This document shows, piece by piece, positions 29,965-38,075 of a DNA stretch of 38,437 nucleotides. Where the stretch lies: positions 1 through 38,437 of the forward strand of contig JABZMB010000009.1 in assembly GCA_015256455.1 (NCBI GenBank), read 5' to 3'. The position numbers and the translations under genes were made by a program. The notes beneath the pieces were generated by a model, which saw nothing but the letters and a program-made list of their open reading frames with translations, was not told where the DNA came from and made no database searches. Origin of the DNA: Solobacterium sp. (GTDB lineage: Bacteria; Bacillota_I; Bacilli_A; Erysipelotrichales; Erysipelotrichaceae). Within the stretch, counting starts at the first letter, position 1. The number at the start of each line of letters is the position of its first letter.

Positions 29965-32544
29965 TTACTCAACTCCTATTTCCCTTAATTCTTGTTCAGT
30001 AGCGATGATTTGAATTGGAATTCTTCTATTGCCGCAAATAAAGATTGCTTGCCCTAATTGGAAATTCTGCAGATAAGTAATTTCATTACTATTGAAGTTG
30101 CATAATTTCAATACGTCATTACATGCATCTTTATCCAGGTACATGACGATTTTGTATGTAGAGTTATTAAAAATTGCTTTACCGTGCGTGATGATACTAT
30201 CATCTGCGAAGTCTCGTGGTTCCTGTGTACCGACAATCATCATACAGTTATACTTTCTGGCACGTCTGTAGAATTGAGCAATCAATGGTGCTGTTGAACC
30301 TTGTAGAATCATTGTATGTGCCTCGTCAATAATGAAGGCAGACTGATCATTATTATCCAAACATTGATCCCAGGAAAACTTAAACATAATGTGATTTAAA
30401 GCTGCACTCAGATTAGAAGATGCGTTGAATAATGCTTTTGTTCCGAAGGCAATAATCTGTCTTTCTGGATTTGTAAATGTAACTGTTGTATGACCAACAA
30501 AGTAAACACTCCATTCAACCATGATACGCTGCATCTTCATTCTTAGATCCATCAAGCGATCCAATTCGACTCTAGCTGCAGTATCTTCTTTTAACTCTTT
30601 GATTCTCTCTTCCAGGCATTCATTAAATGTCTCGAATGTAGGCATATCTTCATAACGTAGTCCCTTAAAACTTGCAAATTGTCCATTCTCATCTCTTGTA
30701 ATGCCAACTTTCGCATATGCTCTAAATGTAATATCACCAGTGAAAGTTAAAGTATCTTCAGAAATATTTGGATATAAGAATTGTAGTACCTGGTTAATAT
30801 CTTCAATGACATTGTAGATAGCAATCTCAGTATCATACATCTTCTCATCTCCATCTTCTTCCTCTGAAGTTATCTTCTTCAGATCAAAGATATTGATGAT
30901 ATTTCCTTTTTGTCCCCATGCAACATAGGTTCCACCATATTTCTTGGTAAGATTTCTATTCTTATTTTCTGGATCAATCCATACAATCCGGACTTTTCTC
31001 TTTATGAGGTCTCTGATAAGAAGTCCCATTGTCGTACTCTTACCTGAACCGGATTTACCAACAACAATCATATTGCCATTGATACGTTGTGTTAAACGGG
31101 CTTCACTCTTATGCGTGTTATAGAAGAATGGATCAAACATAATGATTCCCTTATTCTGTAGCTCACATCCTAGTAGCATACCCTTTGGATCTTTCAGTGT
31201 TTCAAAAACGTATGGCCATAGTCCTGCAACACCTCTAGATGGTAGCAAGAAACCAAAGTTCTGCTCAACGATAAACGGAGATTTTGCTTTAAAGAATAAA
31301 GGACATGATATACGTAGAACAGCCTCTTCTAAATATCTTGCATCTGCAAGCATGAAGCCTATGCTACGCATACGTAGTTTTATATCCTTCACCATTCCTC
31401 TTAGACTCTGCAGATCATCTGCATAAACGGACAATACCATAATGACATTATGTGTTCTATCCGTATCACGTAGGATTTCCTGAATATACTCATTCAAAGA
31501 TGCCAGGTCATTTTGCAGATGTTGTCTGACTTGTGGATCCCTGGTCTGGTAATACTTTCTTTCCTTTTCCTGGTACTCCATTTTCAACCCTTTAGCAATA
31601 CTTTCATCTGCAGTATCCGTTGTCATAAATAACTTGATATTTGGATTATTTACATAATCGCAAAGAATACCAAGACTGTATCCCTGTGGTAATCGCTTTA
31701 TCAAGATATTAGATACATATTTCTCGCCTATCATGTAATGATCTGGCTTTAATGAGAAACAAAATGGTGCCATTCTCGATTGTCTGATTGTACTAATCTC
31801 TGGAATGAGATTTTCAATAGGTGCATCCCTTGCATCTAATAATGGTTTTGTATTATCTACCAACTCATATTGATCATCATTCGCATTGTATTCCATTTCG
31901 ACATTTTCATATGAGAATATTCCCCTGGAATAGTAGTAATCTGGCACTGGGGTATTTTCAAAGACATACGCAATGTAGTTATAAAAATCGAATTCATTCA
32001 GCTTTTTTGGCTGGAAGCCAGCAACAGAAAACTCATTAAACAATTCCCAATAATTTTTATCCAACTCTTTTGGATCGCTAGAACGGATCATGATAAAGAA
32101 ATTTAATTCTTTATATGCATCACAGAAACTGTCTAATTTGTCGATATCTCCATCCATCAGTGTCTGGATAATACGATCGTCTTCCATTCTCTGTCCTTCA
32201 ATAATCTGATCAATATATGATTGGACATCAACTTTTGTTAATACAAAACTGTAATACATTTTAAAGCGTAACTTATTCAAACAAATTCTCAGTCCATCGA
32301 CATGTCTAACCTGCTCTTCATAGTCATCTAAGAAAATATCATGTGGATTGACTTTGATACCTCTAATCCATGCTTCCTTGTTGCCATCCTTCAGCAATAC
32401 ATAATCTTCACCAACTTCACGGATATTCATCCAATCCATTGTTGTATTTACTTTTTTTCGTAAAGTTTTTGTGTCCTTCTTTGCTTTTTTCAGCCTATCT
32501 TTTTGTTTCTTTTCTAGGCTCGTTAGTTTTCTTATTTTATTCAT
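29965..32544 (-). CDS. VirB4/TraE-type conjugation ATPase
   Basis: This is an 859-residue ATPase. A basic N-terminus precedes a roughly 450-residue VirB4 N-domain. The motor domain follows with Walker A VVGKSGSGKST (494-504), VRIVWIDPENKN, and Walker B SAFIIDEAHTMI, then GTQEPRDF and the C-terminal QLGQAIFICGNRRIPI. VirB4 powers assembly and substrate transfer in the type IV secretion system. Its start overlaps the stop of the PrgI-like gene by 4 bp. Confidence 0.93.
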   Translation of the reverse strand: MNKIRKLTSLEKKQKDRLKKAKKDTKTLRKKVNTTMDWMNIREVGEDYVLLKDGNKEAWIRGIKVNPHDIFLDDYEEQVRHVDGLRICLNKLRFKMYYSFVLTKVDVQSYIDQIIEGQRMEDDRIIQTLMDGDIDKLDSFCDAYKELNFFIMIRSSDPKELDKNYWELFNEFSVAGFQPKKLNEFDFYNYIAYVFENTPVPDYYYSRGIFSYENVEMEYNANDDQYELVDNTKPLLDARDAPIENLIPEISTIRQSRMAPFCFSLKPDHYMIGEKYVSNILIKRLPQGYSLGILCDYVNNPNIKLFMTTDTADESIAKGLKMEYQEKERKYYQTRDPQVRQHLQNDLASLNEYIQEILRDTDRTHNVIMVLSVYADDLQSLRGMVKDIKLRMRSIGFMLADARYLEEAVLRISCPLFFKAKSPFIVEQNFGFLLPSRGVAGLWPYVFETLKDPKGMLLGCELQNKGIIMFDPFFYNTHKSEARLTQRINGNMIVVGKSGSGKSTTMGLLIRDLIKRKVRIVWIDPENKNRNLTKKYGGTYVAWGQKGNIINIFDLKKITSEEEDGDEKMYDTEIAIYNVIEDINQVLQFLYPNISEDTLTFTGDITFRAYAKVGITRDENGQFASFKGLRYEDMPTFETFNECLEERIKELKEDTAARVELDRLMDLRMKMQRIMVEWSVYFVGHTTVTFTNPERQIIAFGTKALFNASSNLSAALNHIMFKFSWDQCLDNNDQSAFIIDEAHTMILQGSTAPLIAQFYRRARKYNCMMIVGTQEPRDFADDSIITHGKAIFNNSTYKIVMYLDKDACNDVLKLCNFNSNEITYLQNFQLGQAIFICGNRRIPIQIIATEQELREIGVE

Positions 32545-32882
32545 GGCTTAACTTCCTCATCTATTGAACTTCCACCAGTATTTTGATATTCCCCAGCACT
32601 TATCCATACTTTTCTTGTACTGCTAAATAAAAAGAGTACATGTAGATACTCTAGCCAGTTGTGATAGATTCCATAAGGTTGAATTAGCATATAACCAATA
32701 CCTGCAGGAAGTGCCAATAGCACAATTACAACTGCACTTCTTCCTTCCAGTGCAGATAAATATACATACATGAAAAAGAAAGTACTAATAATACCTGCTG
32801 CAAGTATTATTAAATCCACCTTTCTATATTTTCCTAAAACCAATTTTCCACTTTTAAAAGGTGCTGGACTATTAAATCTCAT
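32541..32882 (-). CDS. PrgI/VirB3-like inner membrane protein of the transfer channel
   Basis: This 113-residue protein has two adjacent membrane segments (about residues 23-45 and 50-68) and a basic YRKVDL lead-in. The size, the position directly before virB4 and the 4-bp overlaps on both sides fit PrgI-family proteins, the Gram-positive counterpart of VirB3. The tail is hydrophilic (YQNTGGSSIDEEVKP). Confidence 0.7.
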   Translation of the reverse strand: MRFNSPAPFKSGKLVLGKYRKVDLIILAAGIISTFFFMYVYLSALEGRSAVVIVLLALPAGIGYMLIQPYGIYHNWLEYLHVLFLFSSTRKVWISAGEYQNTGGSSIDEEVKP

Positions 32883-34384
32883 TCGTTACTACCTCCTTTA
32901 GCTGCATCATACATTCTATGTGCTGCTCTTGCTGCAGTAACAACATGAGACTGTCTACTCTGGATCATTCCACCTCTTGTACGTGTTTGAACAGGTCTAG
33001 ATAAGCGATTTGCTGACATCTGATATAGACTAGATCCAGCCTGATTTACCATACGTCCAATTCTGCTATTACTATTCATATCTGCAATTCTTCTTGCAAT
33101 AGAATTACCGTCTTTTGTCATTCGTCTAGGTGTACCTTCGCCATCTCCACTTCCCAATCCACTTATCATGGATGGATTTACACTGCTTTGTGGCATCATA
33201 GAGTCATCTAATCCTGGTACTCCACCTGCTATTACCTGGCTTGGGGCAATTTGCCCCAAAGGACTAGCGCCACCACCTTCAGAACCGTTTGTATTTCCGA
33301 TTCCTGCAAGGATACCTCCAGAGCCACCTGTAAGACCACCTAAAGCTTCTCCGGCAGAATGTAGTAATCCAGTCCCACCTGCTACACGTCCGCCTCCATA
33401 AATGGCACTAGCGCCCATTGTAAGAGCCGCTCCAGCAGCCATACCACCAATACCGCTCATTGCAGAAGAAATCATTCCTAATGATTGCATCTGTTGGAAT
33501 GCAGTGCCTACACCAACATCTCCTCCAAGCAACTGTGCAATACCAGTAGGTGCATTCATTACTGCAGATAAGGCACCGATGAAGAAGATTACTTTTGCTA
33601 GTGCAGAAATTGGAACAGCCGGTGTAACCGCCAAAACCAAAATTACTAGCATCATCTGATAAAAATTGGTTAAAAAATCAGCTAAGCATAATTTCCACCA
33701 TATCGAGAAGGTATTATTGTCTGGATCAAACATTCCAGAAAATACCCATGGTGAAATCAATATCTTCAATAGAAGATTAATAATGCGCTGTGCAACTTGA
33801 ATTCCTATAAACACAAATAAAAAGTCTGCCACACCAGCAGAGACTCCAGCAAATACAATATCAAAAGCAGACGGATAAATTAGATAAGCATCTTTTGTTG
33901 CATTCAGTTTATTAATATCAATCGTATCTAATTTAACTTCAGAAACATCACTTCCACCATATCCTGCAGCAACCATTATTGATGATGGTTTTGTATTCTC
34001 ATCAAAACCTGTAATCAATGTACCTATGCTTTTTGTTAATCCACTTGAAATACCAGAGACTCCTTTAAAGAACCCTGGCATGAGTAAGATAACAATTCCT
34101 AAAATAGCAAACTTTTTAAATACATCCGTTGGACTAAACTTTAATATCTTTTCTTCATCCGTTATTGTCTGTAAATAATAAAATACAAATCGAATGATGA
34201 TTAAGGAACCTGTTAAAACAAGCAACCCAGTCCACCAATTCCAAATAAAATCAAAATTTCCTAGATTCAATCCTATTAATTCTTTTAAGATTTTATAGAT
34301 TTGATCCATTAATTCAAATGAGAATTTACAGAAGAACCAGATCATATTTCTAATCATGTCCAACAGCATATCTCCTGGTTTCAT
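32879..34384 (-). CDS. VirB6/TrbL-like polytopic channel protein with Gly/Ser-rich tail
   Basis: This is a 501-residue protein. The start is the ATG at 34382-34384 (MKPGDMLLDMIRN) after AAAGGATGTGAGG; an upstream TTG frame comes from the 49-bp repeat. Several membrane segments span residues 10-290, including WNWWTGLLVLTGSLIIIRF and long hydrophobic helices around 190-290. A glycine/serine/alanine-rich tail with low complexity follows. This is the layout of VirB6/TrbL channel proteins. Palindrome copy 3 falls within the tail and encodes PLGQIAPS, suggesting an in-frame insertion into a tolerant region. Confidence 0.75.
   Translation of the reverse strand: MKPGDMLLDMIRNMIWFFCKFSFELMDQIYKILKELIGLNLGNFDFIWNWWTGLLVLTGSLIIIRFVFYYLQTITDEEKILKFSPTDVFKKFAILGIVILLMPGFFKGVSGISSGLTKSIGTLITGFDENTKPSSIMVAAGYGGSDVSEVKLDTIDINKLNATKDAYLIYPSAFDIVFAGVSAGVADFLFVFIGIQVAQRIINLLLKILISPWVFSGMFDPDNNTFSIWWKLCLADFLTNFYQMMLVILVLAVTPAVPISALAKVIFFIGALSAVMNAPTGIAQLLGGDVGVGTAFQQMQSLGMISSAMSGIGGMAAGAALTMGASAIYGGGRVAGGTGLLHSAGEALGGLTGGSGGILAGIGNTNGSEGGGASPLGQIAPSQVIAGGVPGLDDSMMPQSSVNPSMISGLGSGDGEGTPRRMTKDGNSIARRIADMNSNSRIGRMVNQAGSSLYQMSANRLSRPVQTRTRGGMIQSRQSHVVTAARAAHRMYDAAKGGSNE
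33241..33259. repeat. TTGGGGCAA-T-TTGCCCCAA palindrome, copy 3 (inside a coding region)
   Basis: This is a perfect 19-bp copy inside the Gly-rich tail of the VirB6/TrbL-like gene, the only intact copy within a gene. Confidence 0.9.
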
Positions 34385-34429
34385 TTCCTCACATCCTTTC
34401 TCTTTAAAAACTTGGGGCAATTTGCCCCA
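34381..34429 (-). repeat. 49-bp perfect direct repeat, copy A (leader with palindrome and ribosome site)
   Basis: These 49 bases recur exactly at 37042-37090. Each copy ends on the start codon of a gene and contains most of the GGGGCAAATTGCCCC palindrome and the GAAAGGATGTGAGGAA ribosome region, so both genes share the same 5' leader. Confidence 0.9.
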
Positions 34430-34430
34430 G
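34412..34430. repeat. GGGGCAAATTGCCCC-type palindrome, copy 4
   Basis: TTGGGGCAATTTGCCCCAG has one outer mismatch. It begins five bases past the stop of the VirB2-like gene. Confidence 0.85.
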
Positions 34431-34435
34431 ACTCT

Positions 34436-34768
34436 TTAAAGTCCAAAAACTTTCATGATTGCTGATAAGGCTTCAACAACAACTGCACCAGTAACAATCT
34501 TTACAACTGACTTTGACCATGGTTTCTGTTCTTGCTCAGCTTCATCTTTTCCTGTCCACTTGATATAAACCCAAATGCTTGCCGCTAAAGCCGCCAAAGG
34601 TACAAACCATAATAAGAAACTTGTTAATGGTTTAAAGAATGTCTCTACAAGTGATTTAGCTTCTCCTTCATTAAATGTTAATCCTTCAGCATGTGTAGTC
34701 ATTATGTTCAATGCAGTTACAGATACTGTAGTAATTGCTGCAGATACTTTATTTCTAATATTCTTCAT
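34436..34768 (-). CDS. VirB2-like small membrane protein of the transfer channel
   Basis: This 110-residue protein has a signal-peptide-like N-terminus (MKNIRNKVSAAITTVSVTAL, possible cleavage at THA-EG near residue 28). Two membrane segments follow (FFKPLTSFLLWFVPLAALAASIWV, about residues 45-68; and VVKIVTGAVVVEALSAIMKVFG, about 87-108), joined by a charged loop. Leader plus two helices in about 110 residues is the form of VirB2/TrbC-type pilin-like subunits. It sits next to the VirB6-like gene. There is no sequence motif that proves it. Confidence 0.6.
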   Translation of the reverse strand: MKNIRNKVSAAITTVSVTALNIMTTHAEGLTFNEGEAKSLVETFFKPLTSFLLWFVPLAALAASIWVYIKWTGKDEAEQEQKPWSKSVVKIVTGAVVVEALSAIMKVFGL

Positions 34769-34788
34769 GTTAATTTCCTTCTTTCTAA

Positions 34789-36072
34789 TTAAAAACTTAT
34801 TCCTTCATCTTCAAAGCCCATCCCTACAATGCCTTCATTCATAATGCTTGCATCACTGGATAATACTTCCTGATTTTTATGTATTAATCTAAAACCAGCA
34901 TTGATTAGAATTGCATCTCGTAAGGTTTCATATGTAGCACTCTTTTCCTCTTCAGAATCGCCCTTCTTATACGCATCGAACTTATCATTAATCCAGTCCT
35001 GATGTTCATCCAGGCATCTATATTCCATCTCAGATACTCTCTCATTTAAAAAATCATCCTTGATTTTCTCCTGAATGTATTTGGAATAATCCTGTTGATT
35101 CTCCTCTTGCAACTTTTCTTGGTGTATTTTCTCTCTTGCAATTGGTGCCTGCTCCTGGATATAATCACTAATCTTTTCTGCATCTTTGATTGCTTGGAAA
35201 AGAATCTTTGGATCATTTTTTAATATTTCAATCCAAGATTGAATATACGCTTTATGATTATCTAATAGTTTAGCTTCAGTTGGCATATGTAGATCTGCAA
35301 AAAGAATAGATGATGCAATCTCTGCTCTCAGTTCTTCTTCAGCATATTCAGCACTTCCAAATCTTCCACTCAAATCCCTATTCAAGCGTTTCTCTGCTCC
35401 AGTAGAGTGTGCCGTTTCATGCAATCGTGTCGCATAATAATCCTCAATTGTTTCAAATGAATCCTTTGTAGGTAATACGATCTTGTCATCTTTCACACTA
35501 TAGAATGCTCGATCACCATAATGATTTAACTCAACACCCATTGTTTTTAAAGCTTCATCACAAAACTCTTGTAAAGCAGGCATAGATACCGTGTGTTCTC
35601 TTCGCTTTGTACGCTCAGGTACACCTTCTATACATGAGTAGTTAAATACTGTATAAGTACGTAACATCACTGCATAGTTCTTTGCTTCAGTTGGATCATC
35701 ACCAACAATCTTTGCATATTCCACAAAATCAATACTTTGCTTTGTTTCACGATTGATCATCTTGGCTATTTCTACTGGCACTCCTTCAGAACCCTTTTTC
35801 AAGTGCCATTTTTGATTAGGATGATATTTATTATCCTTATCAGCAATCTGATTGAATGTAGCCCATCTAGTATCTTCATACCCTCTTTTAGTCGCAATGT
35901 ATTCCAGCAGTAGGTAATTAATTCCTCTATACCTTGTTTTTGAAATAGGATTTTCTGGTCGTGAACCTTGCCATGTCTTTTCCCAAGGGATCACGTTTTC
36001 TTCTAATGATTTTAGGTAGAACTCCGCAAGCTGCTCTCTTGTCTTCGTAACAAACTTTTTATTTTCTGACAT
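34789..36072 (-). CDS. ArdC-like antirestriction protein (ssDNA-binding domain plus metallopeptidase-like domain)
   Basis: This 427-residue protein starts at the ATG at 36070-36072 (MSENKKFVTK), ten bases after GAGGAG; a longer frame reads through non-conserved residues. The N-terminal domain (REQLAEFYLKSLEEN-VIPWEKTW, NPISKTRYRGINYLLLE, RWATFNQI, GSEGVPVEI) matches the ArdC-N/DUF1738 type. A zinc-peptidase motif LHETAH (His218, Glu219, His222) and LRAEIASSILFAD follow. ArdC-family proteins protect incoming single-stranded plasmid DNA from restriction. It overlaps a 45-codon ORF upstream by 14 bp. Confidence 0.82.
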   Translation of the reverse strand: MSENKKFVTKTREQLAEFYLKSLEENVIPWEKTWQGSRPENPISKTRYRGINYLLLEYIATKRGYEDTRWATFNQIADKDNKYHPNQKWHLKKGSEGVPVEIAKMINRETKQSIDFVEYAKIVGDDPTEAKNYAVMLRTYTVFNYSCIEGVPERTKRREHTVSMPALQEFCDEALKTMGVELNHYGDRAFYSVKDDKIVLPTKDSFETIEDYYATRLHETAHSTGAEKRLNRDLSGRFGSAEYAEEELRAEIASSILFADLHMPTEAKLLDNHKAYIQSWIEILKNDPKILFQAIKDAEKISDYIQEQAPIAREKIHQEKLQEENQQDYSKYIQEKIKDDFLNERVSEMEYRCLDEHQDWINDKFDAYKKGDSEEEKSATYETLRDAILINAGFRLIHKNQEVLSSDASIMNEGIVGMGFEDEGISF

Positions 36073-36196
36073 AGAACAGGATCTCCTCATCTGGATTTTC
36101 TTCTAATAGAGATGACTCTTCATCTTCTTCATTGATCGTTTTCAATAATTCTTTAAAGTCATCCTCTGTCATCTCTATCTCTCGTCTTTTCTCCAT
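36059..36196 (-). CDS. 45-residue acidic protein overlapping the ArdC-like start
   Basis: The ATG at 36194-36196 follows GGAAAGGAAAGC at normal spacing. The ORF (MEKRREIEMTEDDFKELL...) is strongly acidic, with EEDEESSLLEENPDEE, and ends at TAA 36059-36061, inside the ArdC-like gene in another frame. The overlap and the good ribosome site suggest translational coupling. Acidic mini-proteins can mimic DNA; that is only a thought here. Confidence 0.55.
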   Translation of the reverse strand: MEKRREIEMTEDDFKELLKTINEEDEESSLLEENPDEEILFYVRK

Positions 36197-36212
36197 CTAT
36201 TGCTTTCCTTTC

Positions 36213-36231
36213 CTGGGGCAAATTGCCCCAA
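36213..36231. repeat. GGGGCAAATTGCCCC-type palindrome, copy 5
   Basis: CTGGGGCAAATTGCCCCAA has one outer mismatch and a perfect 17-bp core. It lies 21 bases past the stop of gene 36253-36528 and 16 bases before the 45-codon ORF. Confidence 0.85.
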
Positions 36232-36252
36232 ATCTTTTAAAATCACTTATAA

Positions 36253-36528
36253 CTAATCTGATAAAATCTCTAAACACATGACATAAATCAACTCATCAAA
36301 AGAAATGATTTGTTGTTCTCTACCATTCTTAATGGTGTATTTACTATATTTTTTATCCTCGATGATTAGACTATTTAATTCAGCCTTATCTACTTTCGCT
36401 TTTGAAAGATCCAAAATTACATAATAGCCTTCATATCTAGAACCTTTTGGAAAATATACTTTATACTCTTGTCCATCCAACTTCATTGGATCAACTTTTA
36501 TCCGTAGTTGATTAAATCCCTCCTGCAT
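36253..36528 (-). CDS. Small element protein, function unknown
   Basis: This 91-residue soluble protein (MQEGFNQLRIKVDPMKLDGQEY...) has a predicted beta-rich core (YKVYFPKGSRYEGYYVILDLSKAKV) and a C-terminal helix (FDELIYVMCLEILSD). GGAG lies about eight bases before the ATG, and the gene overlaps its upstream neighbour by 17 bp. No family recognised. Confidence 0.55.
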   Translation of the reverse strand: MQEGFNQLRIKVDPMKLDGQEYKVYFPKGSRYEGYYVILDLSKAKVDKAELNSLIIEDKKYSKYTIKNGREQQIISFDELIYVMCLEILSD

Positions 36529-37045
36529 CCAAATCTCCTATCTTTACCATTATCTTTGCGATTTCCATTGTGATTCTTGAAATGAGATCATCTGTAACTA
36601 CTTCAAAGTTTCTCTTTGGTGTCGCATATCCTTGAAATGTAATCTCTGGATACTTGAGAACCATTAATACTTTATCTTTGATGGCTACCTTGTAATACAA
36701 TCTCTTATTGTGAATTACAGATTCTAAGCTTTGAATCTTATACCGTTCTATTCGATGGATTGCATCTCTAGCATCACCTAGATAAATAAAATTACAGCAT
36801 TTTTCTAAAATAGGAATTCCATTGAAGAAAATATCAAAAGTAACATTATTCTGTTCCTTTGTATTTAGTTCGATTGTTACACCTTTTCTCAATAACTTAG
36901 AGAATCTACTTTCCATCGCTTTCTTTAACTCATGCACTGAGCTATAACTGGTACTGAACTCATTTTTTATTGAAGAAATCTGACTATAATAAATCAAATC
37001 AATCCCATTCTTATCTGGAATCGTGTACCAGTATTCATATATCAT
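36512..37045 (-). CDS. Element protein of unknown function, leader duplicated from another gene
   Basis: This is a 177-residue protein with start ATG 37043-37045 (MIYEYWYTIPDKNG). The longer open frame upstream is an artefact of the 49-bp repeat, which provides an identical leader to that of the VirB6-like gene. The sequence has alternating strands and charged helices (SSVHELKKAMESRFSKLLRKG; YLGDARDAIHRIERYK) without membrane segments. No family recognised. The gene overlaps the next one by 17 bp. Confidence 0.6.
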   Translation of the reverse strand: MIYEYWYTIPDKNGIDLIYYSQISSIKNEFSTSYSSVHELKKAMESRFSKLLRKGVTIELNTKEQNNVTFDIFFNGIPILEKCCNFIYLGDARDAIHRIERYKIQSLESVIHNKRLYYKVAIKDKVLMVLKYPEITFQGYATPKRNFEVVTDDLISRITMEIAKIMVKIGDLDAGGI

Positions 37046-37090
37046 TTCCTCACATCCTTTCTCTTTAAAAACTTGGGGCAATTTGCCCCA
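37042..37090 (-). repeat. 49-bp perfect direct repeat, copy B
   Basis: Identical to 34381-34429. It carries palindrome copy 6 and the ribosome site of gene 36512-37045. Confidence 0.9.
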
Positions 37091-37091
37091 A
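37073..37091. repeat. TTGGGGCAA-T-TTGCCCCAA palindrome, copy 6
   Basis: This is a perfect 19-bp copy beginning six bases past the stop of gene 37098-38063. Confidence 0.9.
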
Positions 37092-37097
37092 GCATTC

Positions 37098-38063
37098 TTA
37101 ATCAAAATCAATTCCATCATCTTCCATGGAGACATTCTCCAATAAAGATGAATTATTATCCTCTAGAGGGACTACGACCTCTTGCTGTGTTTCTATCACT
37201 TCTAGTTCTACGGATGTTGTATCTTTTGTTTGACTTTTAACTGATGCCTTACTATAATCAGCTTCAGATAAAGCATCTATTGTTTCTTGGGGCAATTGGA
37301 AGCCCGCAGAAGATTCAAGAGATGCTTTTGTTATTTCACCAGTGGTTGAAGGTAATTCGCTTTTTTCTACTTGCTTCTGTATAGCAGATGATATATTATC
37401 TGTATGCAGAGATAAGCTGTCTGGGACAAATTGTAAGTCCTGAGACGTTATCTCTTTTATTTGACTTTTATTAAATGACCCACTATAATCAATTACAGAT
37501 AAAGCATCTATTATTTCTCGGGGCAATTGTAAGCCCGCATGAGATTTAATAGATGCTTTTGTTTTATCGTTGCAGTAGAAAGTTTTATTTTCCTCAAATG
37601 TTCTACGCATAAATTCTTGAAAATCATTTCTCTCATAGATTGATGTAATTTCGTGAACTTCAATCATTTTTATATTTTTATCATATCTACATATTGCAAT
37701 AACTGGTTTCTTCTGTATTTCCCCAACCTCATCTAGTAGGAATATTCTACTTGTATCCTGTACTAAACTATCAAATGCTAGATAACTTTTATCTAGCATC
37801 TCATTAATTCTACTCACAAAAGAATATCCAAGTTGGTGTTTTTCACGTAGTTTGATAACTGTTGATACGTTAATAACAATTGGTTTTAATTCATCCAATC
37901 CACCAGCATATGCTATGGTTTTAGATTCTGGAGACACAATCATTGGATTCCGGACGTTATACACTCCGCTGGATAGATCAATTAATTGTCTGTCAAACGA
38001 ATCAATGCTTCCATCTTCGTGTACTACATCCCCGTTTATCCTTCTAAGTTCCTCTAGACTCAT
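37098..38063 (-). CDS. MuF-C/polyvalent-type protein with duplicated C-terminal segment
   Basis: This is a 321-residue soluble protein. Residues about 58-168 (KPIVINVSTVIKLREKH-LGYSFVSRINEML..., PVIAICRYDKNIKMIEVHEITSIYERND-FQEFMRRTFEENKTFYCNDKTKA) follow the pattern of MuF-C/BECR-fold domains found in phage heads and in polyvalent proteins of conjugative elements. Then two related ~45-residue units follow (KASIKSHAGLQLPREIIDALSVIDYS and KASLESSAGFQLPQETIDALSEADYS, each with a KSQ-K-TS tail). The end is acidic. Such proteins are thought to enter recipients with the DNA. RNase activity is known for some BECR domains but not shown here. It lies 12 bp after the SSB gene. Confidence 0.6.
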   Translation of the reverse strand: MSLEELRRINGDVVHEDGSIDSFDRQLIDLSSGVYNVRNPMIVSPESKTIAYAGGLDELKPIVINVSTVIKLREKHQLGYSFVSRINEMLDKSYLAFDSLVQDTSRIFLLDEVGEIQKKPVIAICRYDKNIKMIEVHEITSIYERNDFQEFMRRTFEENKTFYCNDKTKASIKSHAGLQLPREIIDALSVIDYSGSFNKSQIKEITSQDLQFVPDSLSLHTDNISSAIQKQVEKSELPSTTGEITKASLESSAGFQLPQETIDALSEADYSKASVKSQTKDTTSVELEVIETQQEVVVPLEDNNSSLLENVSMEDDGIDFD

Positions 38064-38075
38064 ATTTTACAGCCT

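Noticed and set aside
27778..37091. The dispersed GGGGCAAATTGCCCC palindromes as ordinary terminators
   Set aside because: None is followed by a U run on the minus strand, and several lie between genes that are apparently co-transcribed.
37045..37135. Longer N-termini (PQVFKEKGCEE) for the genes at 36512-37045 and 32879-34384
   Set aside because: The shared residues come from the duplicated 49-bp leader. The ribosome site points to the downstream ATG in both cases.
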